Positions 27,970 to 37,593 of a DNA stretch of 64,000 nucleotides are shown here, one piece after another. Under the pieces are notes generated by a model that saw only the letters and a program-made list of their open reading frames with translations, did not search any database and had not been told where the DNA came from. Origin of the DNA: Dyella sp. M7H15-1 (GTDB taxonomy: Bacteria > Pseudomonadota > Gammaproteobacteria > Xanthomonadales > Rhodanobacteraceae); assembly GCF_004114615.1 (NCBI RefSeq), contig NZ_CP035300.1:1984001-2048000 (forward strand), in the 5' to 3' direction. Every line of letters begins with the position of its first letter. The first letter of the stretch is position 1. A program made the translations under genes and the position numbers.

Positions 27970-29316
27970 ATGAAGCTAGAAAAAGTCCTCATTGCCAATC
28001 GCGGCGAAATAGCACTACGCATACTTCGCGCATGCAACAGTCTTGGAATCAGAACTGTCGCAGTGCACTCCACGGCAGATCGCAATCTCAAGCACGTGGG
28101 TCTTGCCGATGAAGCCATCTGCATTGGCCCTGCACCCTCGACCGACAGTTATCTCAATATTCCGCGCATCATCGCGGCCGCGGAAATCACCGACGCCAAT
28201 GCGATTCATCCGGGCTACGGCTTTCTTGCCGAGCGCGCGGATTTTGCTGAGCAAGTGGAACAATCCGGCTTCATCTTCATTGGCCCGACGGCCGACGTGA
28301 TTCGCATGATGGGCGACAAGGTCGAGGCCATTCGCGCGATGAAATCCGCAGGTGTGCCATGCGTGCCCGGCTCGGGCGGGCCACTCGGCGACGATGTCGA
28401 AGAGAGCATGCACATTGCGCGCGAGATCGGCTATCCCGTAATCATCAAAGCATCTGGCGGCGGCGGCGGCCGCGGCATGCGCGTGGTGCGCACCGAAGCG
28501 CATCTAAGCAATGCCATCACCATGACCAAGCAGGAGGCCAAAGCAGCCTTCGGCAACGATCAGGTGTACATGGAAAAATTCCTGGAGAATCCGCGTCATG
28601 TGGAAATCCAAGTGCTTGCCGACGGCCAGGGTAATGCCATCCATCTGGGCGAACGCGATTGCTCGATGCAACGTCGCCACCAGAAGGTGGTGGAAGAAGC
28701 ACCCGCACCAGGCGTTACACCCGAACTGCGCGCACAGATAGGCAAGGTGTGCGTGGATGCCTGCCTACGCATCGGTTATCGCGGCGCGGGCACGTTCGAA
28801 TTCCTGTTCGAAAACGACCAGTTCTACTTCATCGAAATGAACACGCGTATCCAGGTGGAGCATCCCGTGACGGAATGGATCACGGGCGTGGATCTGGTAC
28901 GCGAGCAGTTGCTGGTCGCCGCCGGCGAAAAGCTCTCGATTCGACAGGAAGACATCAAGATCCACGGGCATGCGATCGAATGCCGCATCAATGCGGAAGA
29001 TCCCGAGACCTTCATGCCCTCGCCGGGCACGGTGAAGCGTTTCGAAGCACCAGGCGGCCCCGGCGTGCGCGTAGATACGCACTTGTATGACGGCTACAAG
29101 ATTCCGCCAAACTACGACTCGATGATCGGCAAATTGATCGTGCACGGCCCAGATCGCGAAACAGCGATTGCACGCATGCGCCTGGCGCTGGCCGAAACGG
29201 TGATCGAAGGCGTCAAATGCAATATTCCGCTGCAGCAGCGCATCATGAACGACGTCGGATTCCAGCAAGGTGGACAGAACATCCACTATCTGGAAAAGCG
29301 CATGGCGGAGCATTAA
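27970..29316 (+). CDS. accC: Biotin carboxylase subunit of acetyl-CoA carboxylase
   Basis: AccC uses ATP and bicarbonate to carboxylate biotin on AccB. The ATG at 27970 gives 448 residues starting [20 protein letters not shown]; an in-frame start at 27931 lies within the repeat arm and is rejected. The ATP-grasp features are intact: [49 protein letters not shown] and [14 protein letters not shown]. Separation from accB by the S23 cassette may alter the coupling of their expression. Confidence 0.98.
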   Translation: MKLEKVLIANRGEIALRILRACNSLGIRTVAVHSTADRNLKHVGLADEAICIGPAPSTDSYLNIPRIIAAAEITDANAIHPGYGFLAERADFAEQVEQSGFIFIGPTADVIRMMGDKVEAIRAMKSAGVPCVPGSGGPLGDDVEESMHIAREIGYPVIIKASGGGGGRGMRVVRTEAHLSNAITMTKQEAKAAFGNDQVYMEKFLENPRHVEIQVLADGQGNAIHLGERDCSMQRRHQKVVEEAPAPGVTPELRAQIGKVCVDACLRIGYRGAGTFEFLFENDQFYFIEMNTRIQVEHPVTEWITGVDLVREQLLVAAGEKLSIRQEDIKIHGHAIECRINAEDPETFMPSPGTVKRFEAPGGPGVRVDTHLYDGYKIPPNYDSMIGKLIVHGPDRETAIARMRLALAETVIEGVKCNIPLQQRIMNDVGFQQGGQNIHYLEKRMAEH

Positions 29317-29377
29317 GGAACATCCGCACAGCGGCCATTAAGGCAACGCGCTTCTCACCCCACCCTACGGAACGCCG

Positions 29378-30298
29378 ATGCCCTGGCTCGAACTCTCCCT
29401 GATCGCCCGCGCCGAACAACAACCTCGCGTGGAAGAAGCACTGGACGATTTGGGTGCGCTCTCGATCACACTCCAGGATGCCGACGCGGAAACACCTGAC
29501 GAACAGGCCATCTTTGAGCCCGGCGTGGGTGAACTGCCGTTGTGGCCGACGATCACCCTGAATGCATTGTTCGACGCCGATACCGACCGGCGTGGTCTCG
29601 CCAAAACACTGAGCGAACGGCTGCCCTGGCTGGAGCCCGATCAGCTTAGCTTCCGCGATGTTGCCGACGAGGACTGGGAACGCGCGTGGATGGACCAGTT
29701 CAAGCCGATGCTGTTCGGTCGCCGACTGTGGATCTATCCATGGAACATCGAGCCGCCCGAGGACGACAGTGTCGTCGTCCGCCTTGACCCGGGCCTGGCC
29801 TTCGGCAGCGGCACGCACCCGACCACAGCACTATGCCTGGAATGGCTCGATGGCCTCGACCTGGCCGGCAAGCACGTGATCGACTACGGCTGCGGCTCGG
29901 GCATCCTGGCCATTGCGGCGCTCAAGCTTGGCGCCGCCTGTGCAGTGGGCGTGGACAACGATCCGCAGGCACTCACCGCATCGGCCGACAACGCCGAGCG
30001 CAATAACGTCGCCGAGCGGCTGACGCTGTTCTTGCCCGAAGATTTCGCCGACGAACCGGCCGATGTTTTCATCGCCAACATTCTTGCCGGGCCTTTAGGC
30101 GAACTGGCGCCCACGTTTGCCGCAACCACAAAACCCGGAGCACCGTTTGCTATCTCCGGTATTCTGCAAGGCCAGCAGGATGAACTGCTTGCCTGTTATG
30201 GCGAATGGTTCGATGCACTGCGCGTGGATACGCGTGAAGACTGGATCCGCATCAGCGGGCAACGACGCCCTATCCCCTTCGGGAAGGGGCTGGGGTAA
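29378..30298 (+). CDS. prmA: Ribosomal protein L11 methyltransferase
   Basis: PrmA methylates ribosomal protein L11 using S-adenosylmethionine. The 306-residue protein shows the N-terminal substrate domain (MPWLELSLIARAEQQPRVEE), LDPGLAFGSGTHPTTALCLE, the SAM motif HVIDYGCGSGILAIAALKLG and the NILAGPL motif. It follows accC by 61 bases, an order common in gammaproteobacteria. Confidence 0.97.
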   Translation: MPWLELSLIARAEQQPRVEEALDDLGALSITLQDADAETPDEQAIFEPGVGELPLWPTITLNALFDADTDRRGLAKTLSERLPWLEPDQLSFRDVADEDWERAWMDQFKPMLFGRRLWIYPWNIEPPEDDSVVVRLDPGLAFGSGTHPTTALCLEWLDGLDLAGKHVIDYGCGSGILAIAALKLGAACAVGVDNDPQALTASADNAERNNVAERLTLFLPEDFADEPADVFIANILAGPLGELAPTFAATTKPGAPFAISGILQGQQDELLACYGEWFDALRVDTREDWIRISGQRRPIPFGKGLG

Positions 30299-30360
30299 GG
30301 GACGCAATCGTGCGTCAACGGTGATTCGAAGTACGCTCCGATATCGCTTGGTGCAAGCCC

Positions 30361-30404
30361 CGACCCCTCACCTCAATCCTCTCCCCCAAGGGAGGAGGCG
30401 AACG
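30361..30404. repeat. GC-rich repeat of the CCCCTCACC...CTCTCCC family
   Basis: CCCCTCACCTCAATCCTCTC followed by a short hairpin (CTCCCCCAAGGGAGGAG) resembles the longer inverted pair between kdpA and kdpB at 39404-39555. It lies between prmA and the DUF3426 gene. Confidence 0.6.
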
Positions 30405-30414
30405 CAAAAGCCAC

Positions 30415-31212
30415 ATGTATACACAATGCCCCGAATGCCTGTCCGTATTTTCAGTGGATGCGCGCACGCTCGCGCAGGCACACGGCTTTGTCATGTGCGG
30501 ACATTGCAGTGCAAGCTTTGATTGCATCAGCACACTGGCTGATCACTTGCCGCCGGAACCGTTTGCCGAGCTTCCCTCGCATGAGCCCAGCGTGGAGCCC
30601 CCGACAGTCGGGCGGGTGGTGTATCGGCCACAACCGACGTCGCCGGAAACGGCTACGTCGGAAGAAACATTGCAGCCCCTGCGCGACGAATTCGCCAATC
30701 TCGTCGTTACGCCACGTTTTGCCTGCGATCAACGCATCAACAAGCCGCACCGCTGGCCGTGGATCATAGCTTGCACGCTTTTGCTACTCGGCCTGCTCGC
30801 ACAGCTTGCGTGGGCCTTGCGCGATAGCCTGATTGCTGACGCTACCGTCGGCCCCCTGCTGCAACAGGCATGTACCGCACTGCCATGTCAACTGCCACCC
30901 GTACGCGATCTCGACAAGCTGCGCTTGTTGGCACGCGACGTGCAATCGCACCCCACCGTTCCCGGCGCCCTGCTTATCAGTGCGACGCTGCGCAACGATG
31001 CAGGCTTTACGCAGCCATGGCCTGTTGTCGTTATTCACCTTTCCGATGGCAATGGCAAAGTCATTGCCATGCGTCGCTTGAATCCGTACGAATACCTCGA
31101 TGACACCGACGCATTGCGTCGCGGACTTGCCCCCGGTGCTAGCACAGCTTTGGTCTTTGAGGTAGAGGATCCGGGTCATCAAGCCGTCGCCTTTGAACTG
31201 GGTTTTGAATAG
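30415..31212 (+). CDS. Zinc-ribbon and DUF3426 membrane protein
   Basis: The N-terminus is a zinc ribbon with two CxxC pairs (TQCPECLSVF and MCGHCSASF). A Pro-rich linker and one transmembrane helix (WIIACTLLLLGLLAQLAWAL) follow. The C-terminal DUF3426 domain includes LRNDAGFTQPWPVVVIHLSD. The 265-residue layout is that of the widespread but uncharacterised family often found beside prmA and fis, as here. It would be a single-pass inner-membrane protein with a cytoplasmic zinc finger. Confidence 0.88.
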   Translation: MYTQCPECLSVFSVDARTLAQAHGFVMCGHCSASFDCISTLADHLPPEPFAELPSHEPSVEPPTVGRVVYRPQPTSPETATSEETLQPLRDEFANLVVTPRFACDQRINKPHRWPWIIACTLLLLGLLAQLAWALRDSLIADATVGPLLQQACTALPCQLPPVRDLDKLRLLARDVQSHPTVPGALLISATLRNDAGFTQPWPVVVIHLSDGNGKVIAMRRLNPYEYLDDTDALRRGLAPGASTALVFEVEDPGHQAVAFELGFE

Positions 31213-31404
31213 ACCCGCTTAGTGCCTGTTCGGCATAGCCTTATGATTTTTCTTGCCCGAAGGCTCTTAATTTTGTCGCCCGTCGCGAGTACACTCGATC
31301 CCTCGCGTAAAAGTAAAGCGCGACTGCCGACCCGCCGCGAAAGCGGTAACTGCCATAAACATGGCAACGGCCACTGCAGCCGTTGCGAGAGTACGTGAGG
31401 GGAA

Positions 31405-31692
31405 ATGTCCTTGAACGCCGTCAGACTGCCTGTCAACGAGGCCGCTCGTGAAACCTCGTCGCAGAGCGCACTGAGTGAATGCGTCAGCCGCACCGTACGC
31501 CGCTATCTTGCGGACATCGGCGACACGTCATGTGACGAAGGTCTGCACGCACTGGTGACTCGTGAAGTCGAAGGTCCGCTACTGCGTGAAGTACTGGCAT
31601 TTCACGATGGCAACCAGAGCCGCGCAGCAACTGTGCTCGGCATCAATCGCGCTACCTTGCGCAAGAAGCTTGCGGCCCACGGCCTGCTCTGA
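31405..31692 (+). CDS. fis: DNA-binding protein Fis
   Basis: Fis is a nucleoid-associated dimer that bends DNA and activates stable-RNA promoters. The 95-residue product has the N-terminal dimer region (LSECVSRTVRRYLADIG) and the C-terminal helix-turn-helix (LREVLAFHDGNQSRAATVLG, INRATLRKKLAAHGLL). GGGGAAATG at the start gives a usable ribosome site. It lies between the DUF3426 gene and purH, the order typical of xanthomonads. Confidence 0.95.
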   Translation: MSLNAVRLPVNEAARETSSQSALSECVSRTVRRYLADIGDTSCDEGLHALVTREVEGPLLREVLAFHDGNQSRAATVLGINRATLRKKLAAHGLL

Positions 31693-31800
31693 CGCTTCGG
31701 TTCTGCACGTCGTTTAGACGTCCAAACAACCTGCCCCAAAACCCAGCCAAGCATGGCCGGCCGCGCTATACTGTTCGGCTTCAAAGCACTGGAAGCCGCC

Positions 31801-33411
31801 ATGTCCGCACCTACCGTCACCCCCATCCGCCGCGCCCTGATCAGCGTTTCGGACAAAACCGGGCTGATTGAACTGGGACGCCGCCTGGCCGCCGCCAAGG
31901 TAGAACTGCTCTCTACTGGCGGCAGCGCCAAGGCTCTGCGCGAAGCGGGCATTGCAGTCAAGGATGTCAGCGAGCTCACCGACTTTCCCGAAATCATGGA
32001 CGGTCGCGTCAAGACCTTGCACCCCAAGGTTCACGGTGGTTTGCTGGGCCGTCGCGGTATCGATGACAAAATCATGGCCGAACTGGATATCGCTCCGATC
32101 GACCTGCTGGTGCTGAACCTTTATCCGTTCGAAGCCACCGTCGCCAAACCCGATTGCACGCTGGAGCAAGCCATCGAGAACATCGATATCGGCGGCCCGG
32201 CCATGCTGCGTTCCGCAGCCAAGAACTGGAGCGATGTCGGCGTACTGACCTCGCCCGACCAATATGAGGAAACTCTAGCCGCCATCGAGCAGCACGGTGG
32301 CTTGAGCCGAGCAACACGCTTCAAGCTTGCCGTCGCTGCCTTCAATCGCGTATCCAACTACGACGGCGCCATCAGCGATTACCTGTCGGGTCTGCATCTC
32401 AATGACGCGCAGGATGCCATTGCCAGTCGCGATGCATTCCCAGGTCAGGCTAATGGTCGCTTCGTGAAGCTGATGGATCTGCGCTACGGCGAAAATCCGC
32501 ATCAGCAAGCGGCGTTCTATCGCGATCTGTATCCGGCGCCAGGCACGCTCGCCACGTTTCGCCAGTTGCAAGGCAAGGAGCTATCGTTCAACAACATCGC
32601 CGATTCCGACGCTGCGTGGGAATGCGTGCGCAGCTTCAGCAAACCGGCCTGCTCGATCGTCAAACACGCCAATCCGTGCGGCGTCGCGGTAAGCCTCGAT
32701 GGCATCGGCCGTGCTTACGATCTCGCCTATCAAACCGACCCCACCTCGGCCTTCGGCGGCATCATCGCCTTTAATCGTGATGTGGATGGCACGACAGCGC
32801 GCGCTATCGTCGAGCGTCAGTTCGTGGAAGTCGTGCTGGCGCCGGGCTATGCGGATGATGCACTGAAAGCCTTCGCGAAGAAGGGCAATGTGCGCGTATT
32901 GGTGATCCCATCGCCGGCCAGCAATGATCTGAGCCAGGCACATCCGGGCAATGATTCACGCCGTGTCGGCTCGGGCCTGCTGATCCAGACGGCCGACCGC
33001 GGCATGGTTACCACCGACGACCTGAAAATCGTCACGCGCCGCGCACCGACTGAGGTGGAGATCAACGATCTGATCTTTGCCTGGAAGGTAGCCAAGTACG
33101 TCAAGAGCAACGCCATCGTCTACGCCCGCGATCGCCAGACCATCGGCATCGGTGCCGGCCAGATGAGCCGCGTCTACAGCGCGCGCATAGCCGGTATCAA
33201 AGCAGCGGATGAAAAACTGGAAGTACGTGGTTCGGTGATGGCGTCCGACGCCTTCTTCCCGTTCCGCGACGGTATCGATGCCGCCGCCGCAGCAGGCATT
33301 TGCGCGGTGATCCAGCCAGGCGGCTCCATGCGCGACGCGGAAGTGATTGCCGCTGCCGATGAGCACGACATGGCCATGGTGTTTACCGGCATGCGCCATT
33401 TCCGTCATTGA
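31801..33411 (+). CDS. purH: Bifunctional AICAR formyltransferase/IMP cyclohydrolase
   Basis: PurH catalyses the last two steps of de novo IMP synthesis. The ATG at 31801 gives 536 residues. The N-terminal MGS-like cyclohydrolase domain starts [20 protein letters not shown] and contains [10 protein letters not shown] and [13 protein letters not shown]. The transformylase domain contains [30 protein letters not shown] and [13 protein letters not shown] longer in-frame start at 31753 is less likely. The gene is followed by a palindromic repeat also found between kdpC and kdpD. Confidence 0.97.
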   Translation: MSAPTVTPIRRALISVSDKTGLIELGRRLAAAKVELLSTGGSAKALREAGIAVKDVSELTDFPEIMDGRVKTLHPKVHGGLLGRRGIDDKIMAELDIAPIDLLVLNLYPFEATVAKPDCTLEQAIENIDIGGPAMLRSAAKNWSDVGVLTSPDQYEETLAAIEQHGGLSRATRFKLAVAAFNRVSNYDGAISDYLSGLHLNDAQDAIASRDAFPGQANGRFVKLMDLRYGENPHQQAAFYRDLYPAPGTLATFRQLQGKELSFNNIADSDAAWECVRSFSKPACSIVKHANPCGVAVSLDGIGRAYDLAYQTDPTSAFGGIIAFNRDVDGTTARAIVERQFVEVVLAPGYADDALKAFAKKGNVRVLVIPSPASNDLSQAHPGNDSRRVGSGLLIQTADRGMVTTDDLKIVTRRAPTEVEINDLIFAWKVAKYVKSNAIVYARDRQTIGIGAGQMSRVYSARIAGIKAADEKLEVRGSVMASDAFFPFRDGIDAAAAAGICAVIQPGGSMRDAEVIAAADEHDMAMVFTGMRHFRH

Positions 33412-33483
33412 CGTAGGGGTGCAAACCCCAACGTCACCATCGTCATCGACATGACAGAGTTGGGGTTTGCATCCCAACCTACG
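33412..33483. repeat. Palindromic repeat, copy A (CGTAGG...TTGGGGTTTGC family)
   Basis: Arms at 33412-33433 and 33459-33483 are near-perfect inverse copies built on TGCAAACCCCAAC / GTTGGGGTTTGCA with CGTAGG at the outer ends. The same arms occur at 43755-43830. Confidence 0.88.
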
Positions 33484-33586
33484 AATCATTCAAGCGACTC
33501 GGCAAGCACGAGCCTCTCGCGGCGTTGTGCATAACGCCGCGCCAGCACCACACACGTCATCAGACAGGTTCTATCACGGCATTGAA

Positions 33587-34123
33587 TCAGGATCCGCTAT
33601 CTTCCGACGACGAGGCCGAGGCCGGTTTACTGCCTCCCCATTGCATGATCTTGTACATCACGGGCTTGATGGGAGGCTGGCCGTTTTGGTCCAGAATCTT
33701 GCCATCCGGGTCCACGTTGTAGATCTGCTGCGGACCGAACTTGGGCGTCACCACCACCATGTAGACCTTGCCGTTCTCGCGGTATTCCTGGATGGTGTTG
33801 TCACCTTCCTGGCGTACTTGCACGTCCGGCACCGAATGACCCTTTGCGTCCTTGTTCGCTGGCGTACCCGGCATCTTCGGCATCGGGATCGGCTTGCCGG
33901 GGAGATGGCTGGGTTTAAGCTCGGCGGGGCTGGTTGCCGGTTCGGCCATGGTGGCGGCTTCGACCGGCGGGGCCGTTGCCGGATTCACACCCGGATCGTT
34001 CATGCCAGGCGGCGGCGGGGCCGGAGCGAAATGAGGGGCCGCTGACGAGGACGAAGAGGTCTGCGCAAAGACCGGCGAGGCAGCCAGGATAGCCAAGGCG
34101 TAAAGACAGGCAGCGTATTTCAT
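33587..34123 (-). CDS. DUF2782-family secreted protein
   Basis: The ATG at 34123 gives 178 residues with a signal peptide (YALAILAASPVFAQ). A long Pro/Ala-rich linker follows, then a C-terminal DUF2782 domain: VRQEGDNTIQEYRENGKVYM, VVVTPKFGPQQIYNVDPDG. The family is known from beta- and gammaproteobacteria, next to polA as here, and has no established function. It is divergently arranged with polA, 92 bases apart. Confidence 0.88.
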   Translation of the reverse strand: MKYAACLYALAILAASPVFAQTSSSSSAAPHFAPAPPPPGMNDPGVNPATAPPVEAATMAEPATSPAELKPSHLPGKPIPMPKMPGTPANKDAKGHSVPDVQVRQEGDNTIQEYRENGKVYMVVVTPKFGPQQIYNVDPDGKILDQNGQPPIKPVMYKIMQWGGSKPASASSSEDSGS

Positions 34124-34215
34124 GTCGATGACCTCGTTGGGGGTTTGAATAATAACAGCGCTGGACGCACCTGCCTGTGAACCAGCCCCGGTCGCGACCG
34201 TGCAAGAATACAAGG

Positions 34216-36981
34216 ATGCCAAACCTTACGCTTATCGACGGCTCCTCCTATCTGTTTCGCGCCTTTCATGCGCTACCGCCATTGAGCAATTCGCAAGGCG
34301 AGCCTACCGGCGCCTTGTTCGGCGTGGTCAACATGCTGCGCTCCATACTCAAGGCCAAACCCGACTACGTGGCTTTTGTCAGCGACGCCTCGGGGCCAAC
34401 ATTCCGCAACGTGCTGTATGACAAGTACAAGGCCAATCGGCCACCGATGCCCAATGAACTGCGGGCGCAGATCGAGCCGATGCTAGCGATTGTCAGAGCG
34501 TTGGGCTTTCCAATCCTGCGCGTCAGTGCCGTGGAAGCGGATGACGTCATCGGTACGCTCGCCAAACAAGCCCATGAGCAAGGCATCGACGTACTCATCT
34601 CCACCGGCGACAAGGATCTCGCCCAGCTCGTGCGCCCCGGCATCACCCTGGTCAACACAATGACCAACACCATCATGGATACGGCCGGCGTAGTGGAAAA
34701 ATTCGGCGTGAAGCCAGAGCAGATCATCGACTTCCTCAGCCTTACCGGCGATACCGTCGACAACGTGCCGGGTGTCAACAAGTGCGGCCCCAAGACCGCC
34801 GCGAAATGGCTGGCCGAATATGGTTCGCTGGATGGCGTGATCGCCAACGCGGACAAGATCAGCGGCAAAATCGGTGAATATCTGCGAGAGGCACTGCCGG
34901 AATTGCCGTTGTCGCGCGAACTGGTCACCATCAAAACCGACGTGACTCTGGAAAAGACAGTCGAGCAACTCACGCTGCATGAGCGCGATACGAATGCGCT
35001 GCGCGAATTGTTCACGCGCTACGAATTCAAGGCGGGGTTGAAGGAGTTGGAGGGGGAAGGAGCGGGACTCGGGACTCGGGACTCGGGACTCGAAAAAGCC
35101 GCGCCATCTCCGCCACCCCGCGAAGGGGTTCCAGGATCTTCAGCTCTTGCTAGTCCCGAGTCCCGAGTCCCGAGTCCCGCTCAATACGAACTCGTTATCA
35201 CCGAAGCGAGGTTCGATCAATGGATATCGCGCCTGCACGACGCACTCCTTATCGCTTTCGACACCGAAACCACCAGCCTTGATTCGATGCAGGCGGATAT
35301 CGTCGGTCTGAGCCTGTCGGTCCAGCCAGGCCATGCCTGCTATATCCCGCTAGGCCACGACTATCCCGGCGCCCCCACGCAACTGTCGCGCGACAAAGTG
35401 CTGGCAGCACTGAAACCCATCTTCGAAGACCCCAAACGCCCCAAGGTCGGCCAACACGCCAAGTACGACATGAACATCCTGTCGCATTACGGCATCGTGG
35501 TGCAGGGGCTGAAGCATGACACCATGCTCGAATCCTATGTGTGGAATGCGACCGCCACGCGCCACGACATGGATTCGCTGGCCCGCAAATACCTCGGCTA
35601 CGAGACCGTGAAATACGAGGAAGTCGCCGGCAAGGGCGCCAAGCAGATTTCCTTTTCGCAAGTCGATCTGGACACTGCCTGCCGCTACGCCGCCGAAGAT
35701 GCGGATATCACCTTGCGCTTGCATCGCGCGTTATGGCCGCTGCTGGAAAGCGAACCGAAGCTGCTTAAGGTTTACGAAGATATCGAAATTCCGCTGGTGC
35801 CGGTGCTGGCCGGCATGGAACAGCACGGCGTATTGATCGACGTGAACGAACTGCGCAAACAAAGCCAGCAACTCGGCAAGCGCATGCTCGAATTGCAGCA
35901 GGAAGCATGGAAATCGGCAGGACGCGAATTCAATCTGGACTCGCCCAAACAACTGCAAGCGATTCTGTTTGACGAACTTGGCTTGCCGGCGAAACTGAAA
36001 ACACCGACCGGGCAACCATCCACCAACGAAGAGGCGCTGGACGCCATCGCCGACGACCATCCCCTGCCTCGCCTGATCCTGGAATACCGCGGTCTGGCCA
36101 AGCTGCGCTCAACCTATACGGAGAAGCTGGCGGAGATGGTCAATCCGCGCGATGGCCGCGTGCACACCAGCTATCACCAGGGCGCCGTCGCAACCGGACG
36201 CATCTCTTCCAACGATCCCAACCTACAAAACATCCCGGTGCGCACCGAGGAAGGCCGACGCATTCGCCAAGCCTTTATCGCGCCGAAGGATTGGCTGGTG
36301 ATGGCCGCCGACTACTCACAGATCGAGCTACGCATCATGGCGCATCTCTCGGGCGACGAGGGTTTGGTGCGCGCCTTCCAGGAAGGCGGCGACATTCATC
36401 GCGCCACCGCAGCGGAGGTGTTCGGCCTTGATCCCAAAGATGTCACCAGCAATCAGCGCCGCGCGGCCAAGGCCATCAACTTCGGCCTGATGTACGGCAT
36501 GAGCGCATTCGGCCTGGCGCGCCAGCTCGGCGTGGATCGCGGCGAGGCCAGCGATTACATGGCGCGCTATTTCTCGCGCTATCCCGGCGTGCATGCCTTT
36601 ATGGAGACCACGCGCGAACGTGCGCATCGTGACGGCTACGTGGAAACACTCTTCGGCCGCCGCTTGTATCTGGAAAACTTGAGTGCCCGCAATCAGGCAT
36701 TGCGCGCCGGCGCCGAACGCGCCGCCGTCAATGCGCCAATGCAAGGCACCGCGGCGGACATCATCAAGCGCGCCATGATCACCGTCGCCGCGTGGCTCAA
36801 GGACCGCGACGATGCGCACATGCTGATGCAGGTGCACGACGAACTCGTGTTCGAAGTACGCGCCGGTGCCGTCGACAGCGTGCGCGAGGCCGTGAGAGAG
36901 CGCATGTCCGGCGCGGCCACCTTGCACGTGCCGCTGATCGTGGATATCGGTGTCGGCAAGAATTGGGACGAGGCGCATTGA
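34216..36981 (+). CDS. polA: DNA polymerase I with a palindromic insert in the interdomain linker
   Basis: PolA fills gaps and removes RNA primers. The ATG at 34216 gives 921 residues. The 5'-nuclease domain covers about residues 1-285 (LIDGSSYLFRAFHALPPL, VSTGDKDLAQLV-type motif). The 3'-5' exonuclease domain starts about residue 335 and keeps FDTETTSLDSMQADIVG. The polymerase domain has AADYSQIELRIMAHLSGDEG, RRAAKAINFGLMYGMSAFG and MLMQVHDELVFEV. Between the first two domains, about 41 codons (35060-35182) come from an iterated inverted repeat, read as GAGLGTRDSGLE ... SPESRVPSPAQ. The frame is kept, so the enzyme should work. Confidence 0.97.
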   Translation: MPNLTLIDGSSYLFRAFHALPPLSNSQGEPTGALFGVVNMLRSILKAKPDYVAFVSDASGPTFRNVLYDKYKANRPPMPNELRAQIEPMLAIVRALGFPILRVSAVEADDVIGTLAKQAHEQGIDVLISTGDKDLAQLVRPGITLVNTMTNTIMDTAGVVEKFGVKPEQIIDFLSLTGDTVDNVPGVNKCGPKTAAKWLAEYGSLDGVIANADKISGKIGEYLREALPELPLSRELVTIKTDVTLEKTVEQLTLHERDTNALRELFTRYEFKAGLKELEGEGAGLGTRDSGLEKAAPSPPPREGVPGSSALASPESRVPSPAQYELVITEARFDQWISRLHDALLIAFDTETTSLDSMQADIVGLSLSVQPGHACYIPLGHDYPGAPTQLSRDKVLAALKPIFEDPKRPKVGQHAKYDMNILSHYGIVVQGLKHDTMLESYVWNATATRHDMDSLARKYLGYETVKYEEVAGKGAKQISFSQVDLDTACRYAAEDADITLRLHRALWPLLESEPKLLKVYEDIEIPLVPVLAGMEQHGVLIDVNELRKQSQQLGKRMLELQQEAWKSAGREFNLDSPKQLQAILFDELGLPAKLKTPTGQPSTNEEALDAIADDHPLPRLILEYRGLAKLRSTYTEKLAEMVNPRDGRVHTSYHQGAVATGRISSNDPNLQNIPVRTEEGRRIRQAFIAPKDWLVMAADYSQIELRIMAHLSGDEGLVRAFQEGGDIHRATAAEVFGLDPKDVTSNQRRAAKAINFGLMYGMSAFGLARQLGVDRGEASDYMARYFSRYPGVHAFMETTRERAHRDGYVETLFGRRLYLENLSARNQALRAGAERAAVNAPMQGTAADIIKRAMITVAAWLKDRDDAHMLMQVHDELVFEVRAGAVDSVREAVRERMSGAATLHVPLIVDIGVGKNWDEAH
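35060..35182. repeat. Iterated inverted-repeat element inserted in frame in polA
   Basis: Four tandem GGGACTC heptamers (35064-35091) and their inverse GAGTCCC series (35152-35178) form perfect 31-bp arms (35060-35090 and 35152-35182) around a 61-base loop. The 123-base length is divisible by three. Confidence 0.95.
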
Positions 36982-37347
36982 TCAGGGCATTCTTCCGACG
37001 ACGTCGATCCATTTGGACGTCTGTATGCCGAAGGTCATGGGGCGTTGTCACGCAGATGAATCGCGGCTGACCAATTCCGAATTTTTATACCCGCTCGCGC
37101 AACTTTTCGCTCTTGCCCGCACTCCAACGTTTCGGATGCACGCAACGGCATCCCCGGCGCCCACCTCCCTGGGTTGCCATCCGGAATCGGACCTCTCCCC
37201 TGGGCTCCGCTTCCACCAGCCCCGAGAACTCCCCCTAGTTCTCGGGGCTTTTTCTTTTTACGCGTTCTATACGCGGACCGGCTTTTTCGCTACCCGCTTC
37301 TTATGCGTCGGTGCCTAGAGTACGTAGCTGTGAGGCACTGAGTGACG
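36982..37347. other. Intergenic region between polA and the kdp locus
   Basis: No protein gene is visible. The centre (about 37090-37218) is followed by a strong terminator more than 230 bases after the polA stop, leaving room for a small RNA. The last 90 bases contain an imperfect hairpin with GTGCCT and AGGCAC ends (about 37310-37337) and should hold the kdp promoter and any KdpE site. Confidence 0.4.
37219..37258 (+). terminator. Strong rho-independent terminator
   Basis: AGCCCCGAGAACT and AGTTCTCGGGGCT make a 13-bp perfect stem with a short C-rich loop, followed by TTTTTCTTTTT. Confidence 0.93.
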
Positions 37348-37443
37348 ATGATGGACGTTATCTACCTACTTTTCAGCTTCGTGTTGGCTGCTGCCACGCT
37401 GGGCTTTCTGTTGCTCTGCGACCGGCTGGGATCGCATAGCTAA
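37348..37443 (+). CDS. 31-residue single-helix membrane peptide upstream of kdpF
   Basis: The frame encodes MMDVIYLLFSFVLAAATLGF and then LLLCDRLGSHS, one hydrophobic helix with charged ends. It is preceded by GTGAG-type sequence rather than a perfect ribosome site. It lies 57 bases before kdpF in the same direction. Similar tiny ORFs with a DRL-type tail often precede kdpF in proteobacterial operons, where their role is undescribed. It is too short for certainty, but the hydrophobic design and position support a real gene. Confidence 0.6.
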   Translation: MMDVIYLLFSFVLAAATLGFLLLCDRLGSHS

Positions 37444-37500
37444 CGGCACGCGACCCAGCCACACAGCTCTCTTCAAGCTCGTCTTAGCGGAGCAAATCCC

Positions 37501-37593
37501 ATGAACTTCTTCTACGGACTGGCCGCCGTGATCGCAGTGGCGCTGACGGTCTATTTGTGTGTGGCGCTGTTGAAACCGGAGTGGTTCGAATGA
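37501..37593 (+). CDS. kdpF: KdpF, small subunit of the potassium-transporting ATPase
   Basis: The 30-residue peptide MNFFYGLAAVIAVALTVYLC followed by VALLKPEWFE is one transmembrane helix with the KPEWF-type end characteristic of KdpF, which stabilises the KdpABC complex. Its stop overlaps the kdpA start in ATGA, showing translational coupling. Confidence 0.92.
   Translation: MNFFYGLAAVIAVALTVYLCVALLKPEWFE

Noticed and set aside
35064..35178. CRISPR-like array in the heptamer repeats
   Set aside because: Units are seven bases with no spacers and the second set is inverted, so it is a palindromic element.
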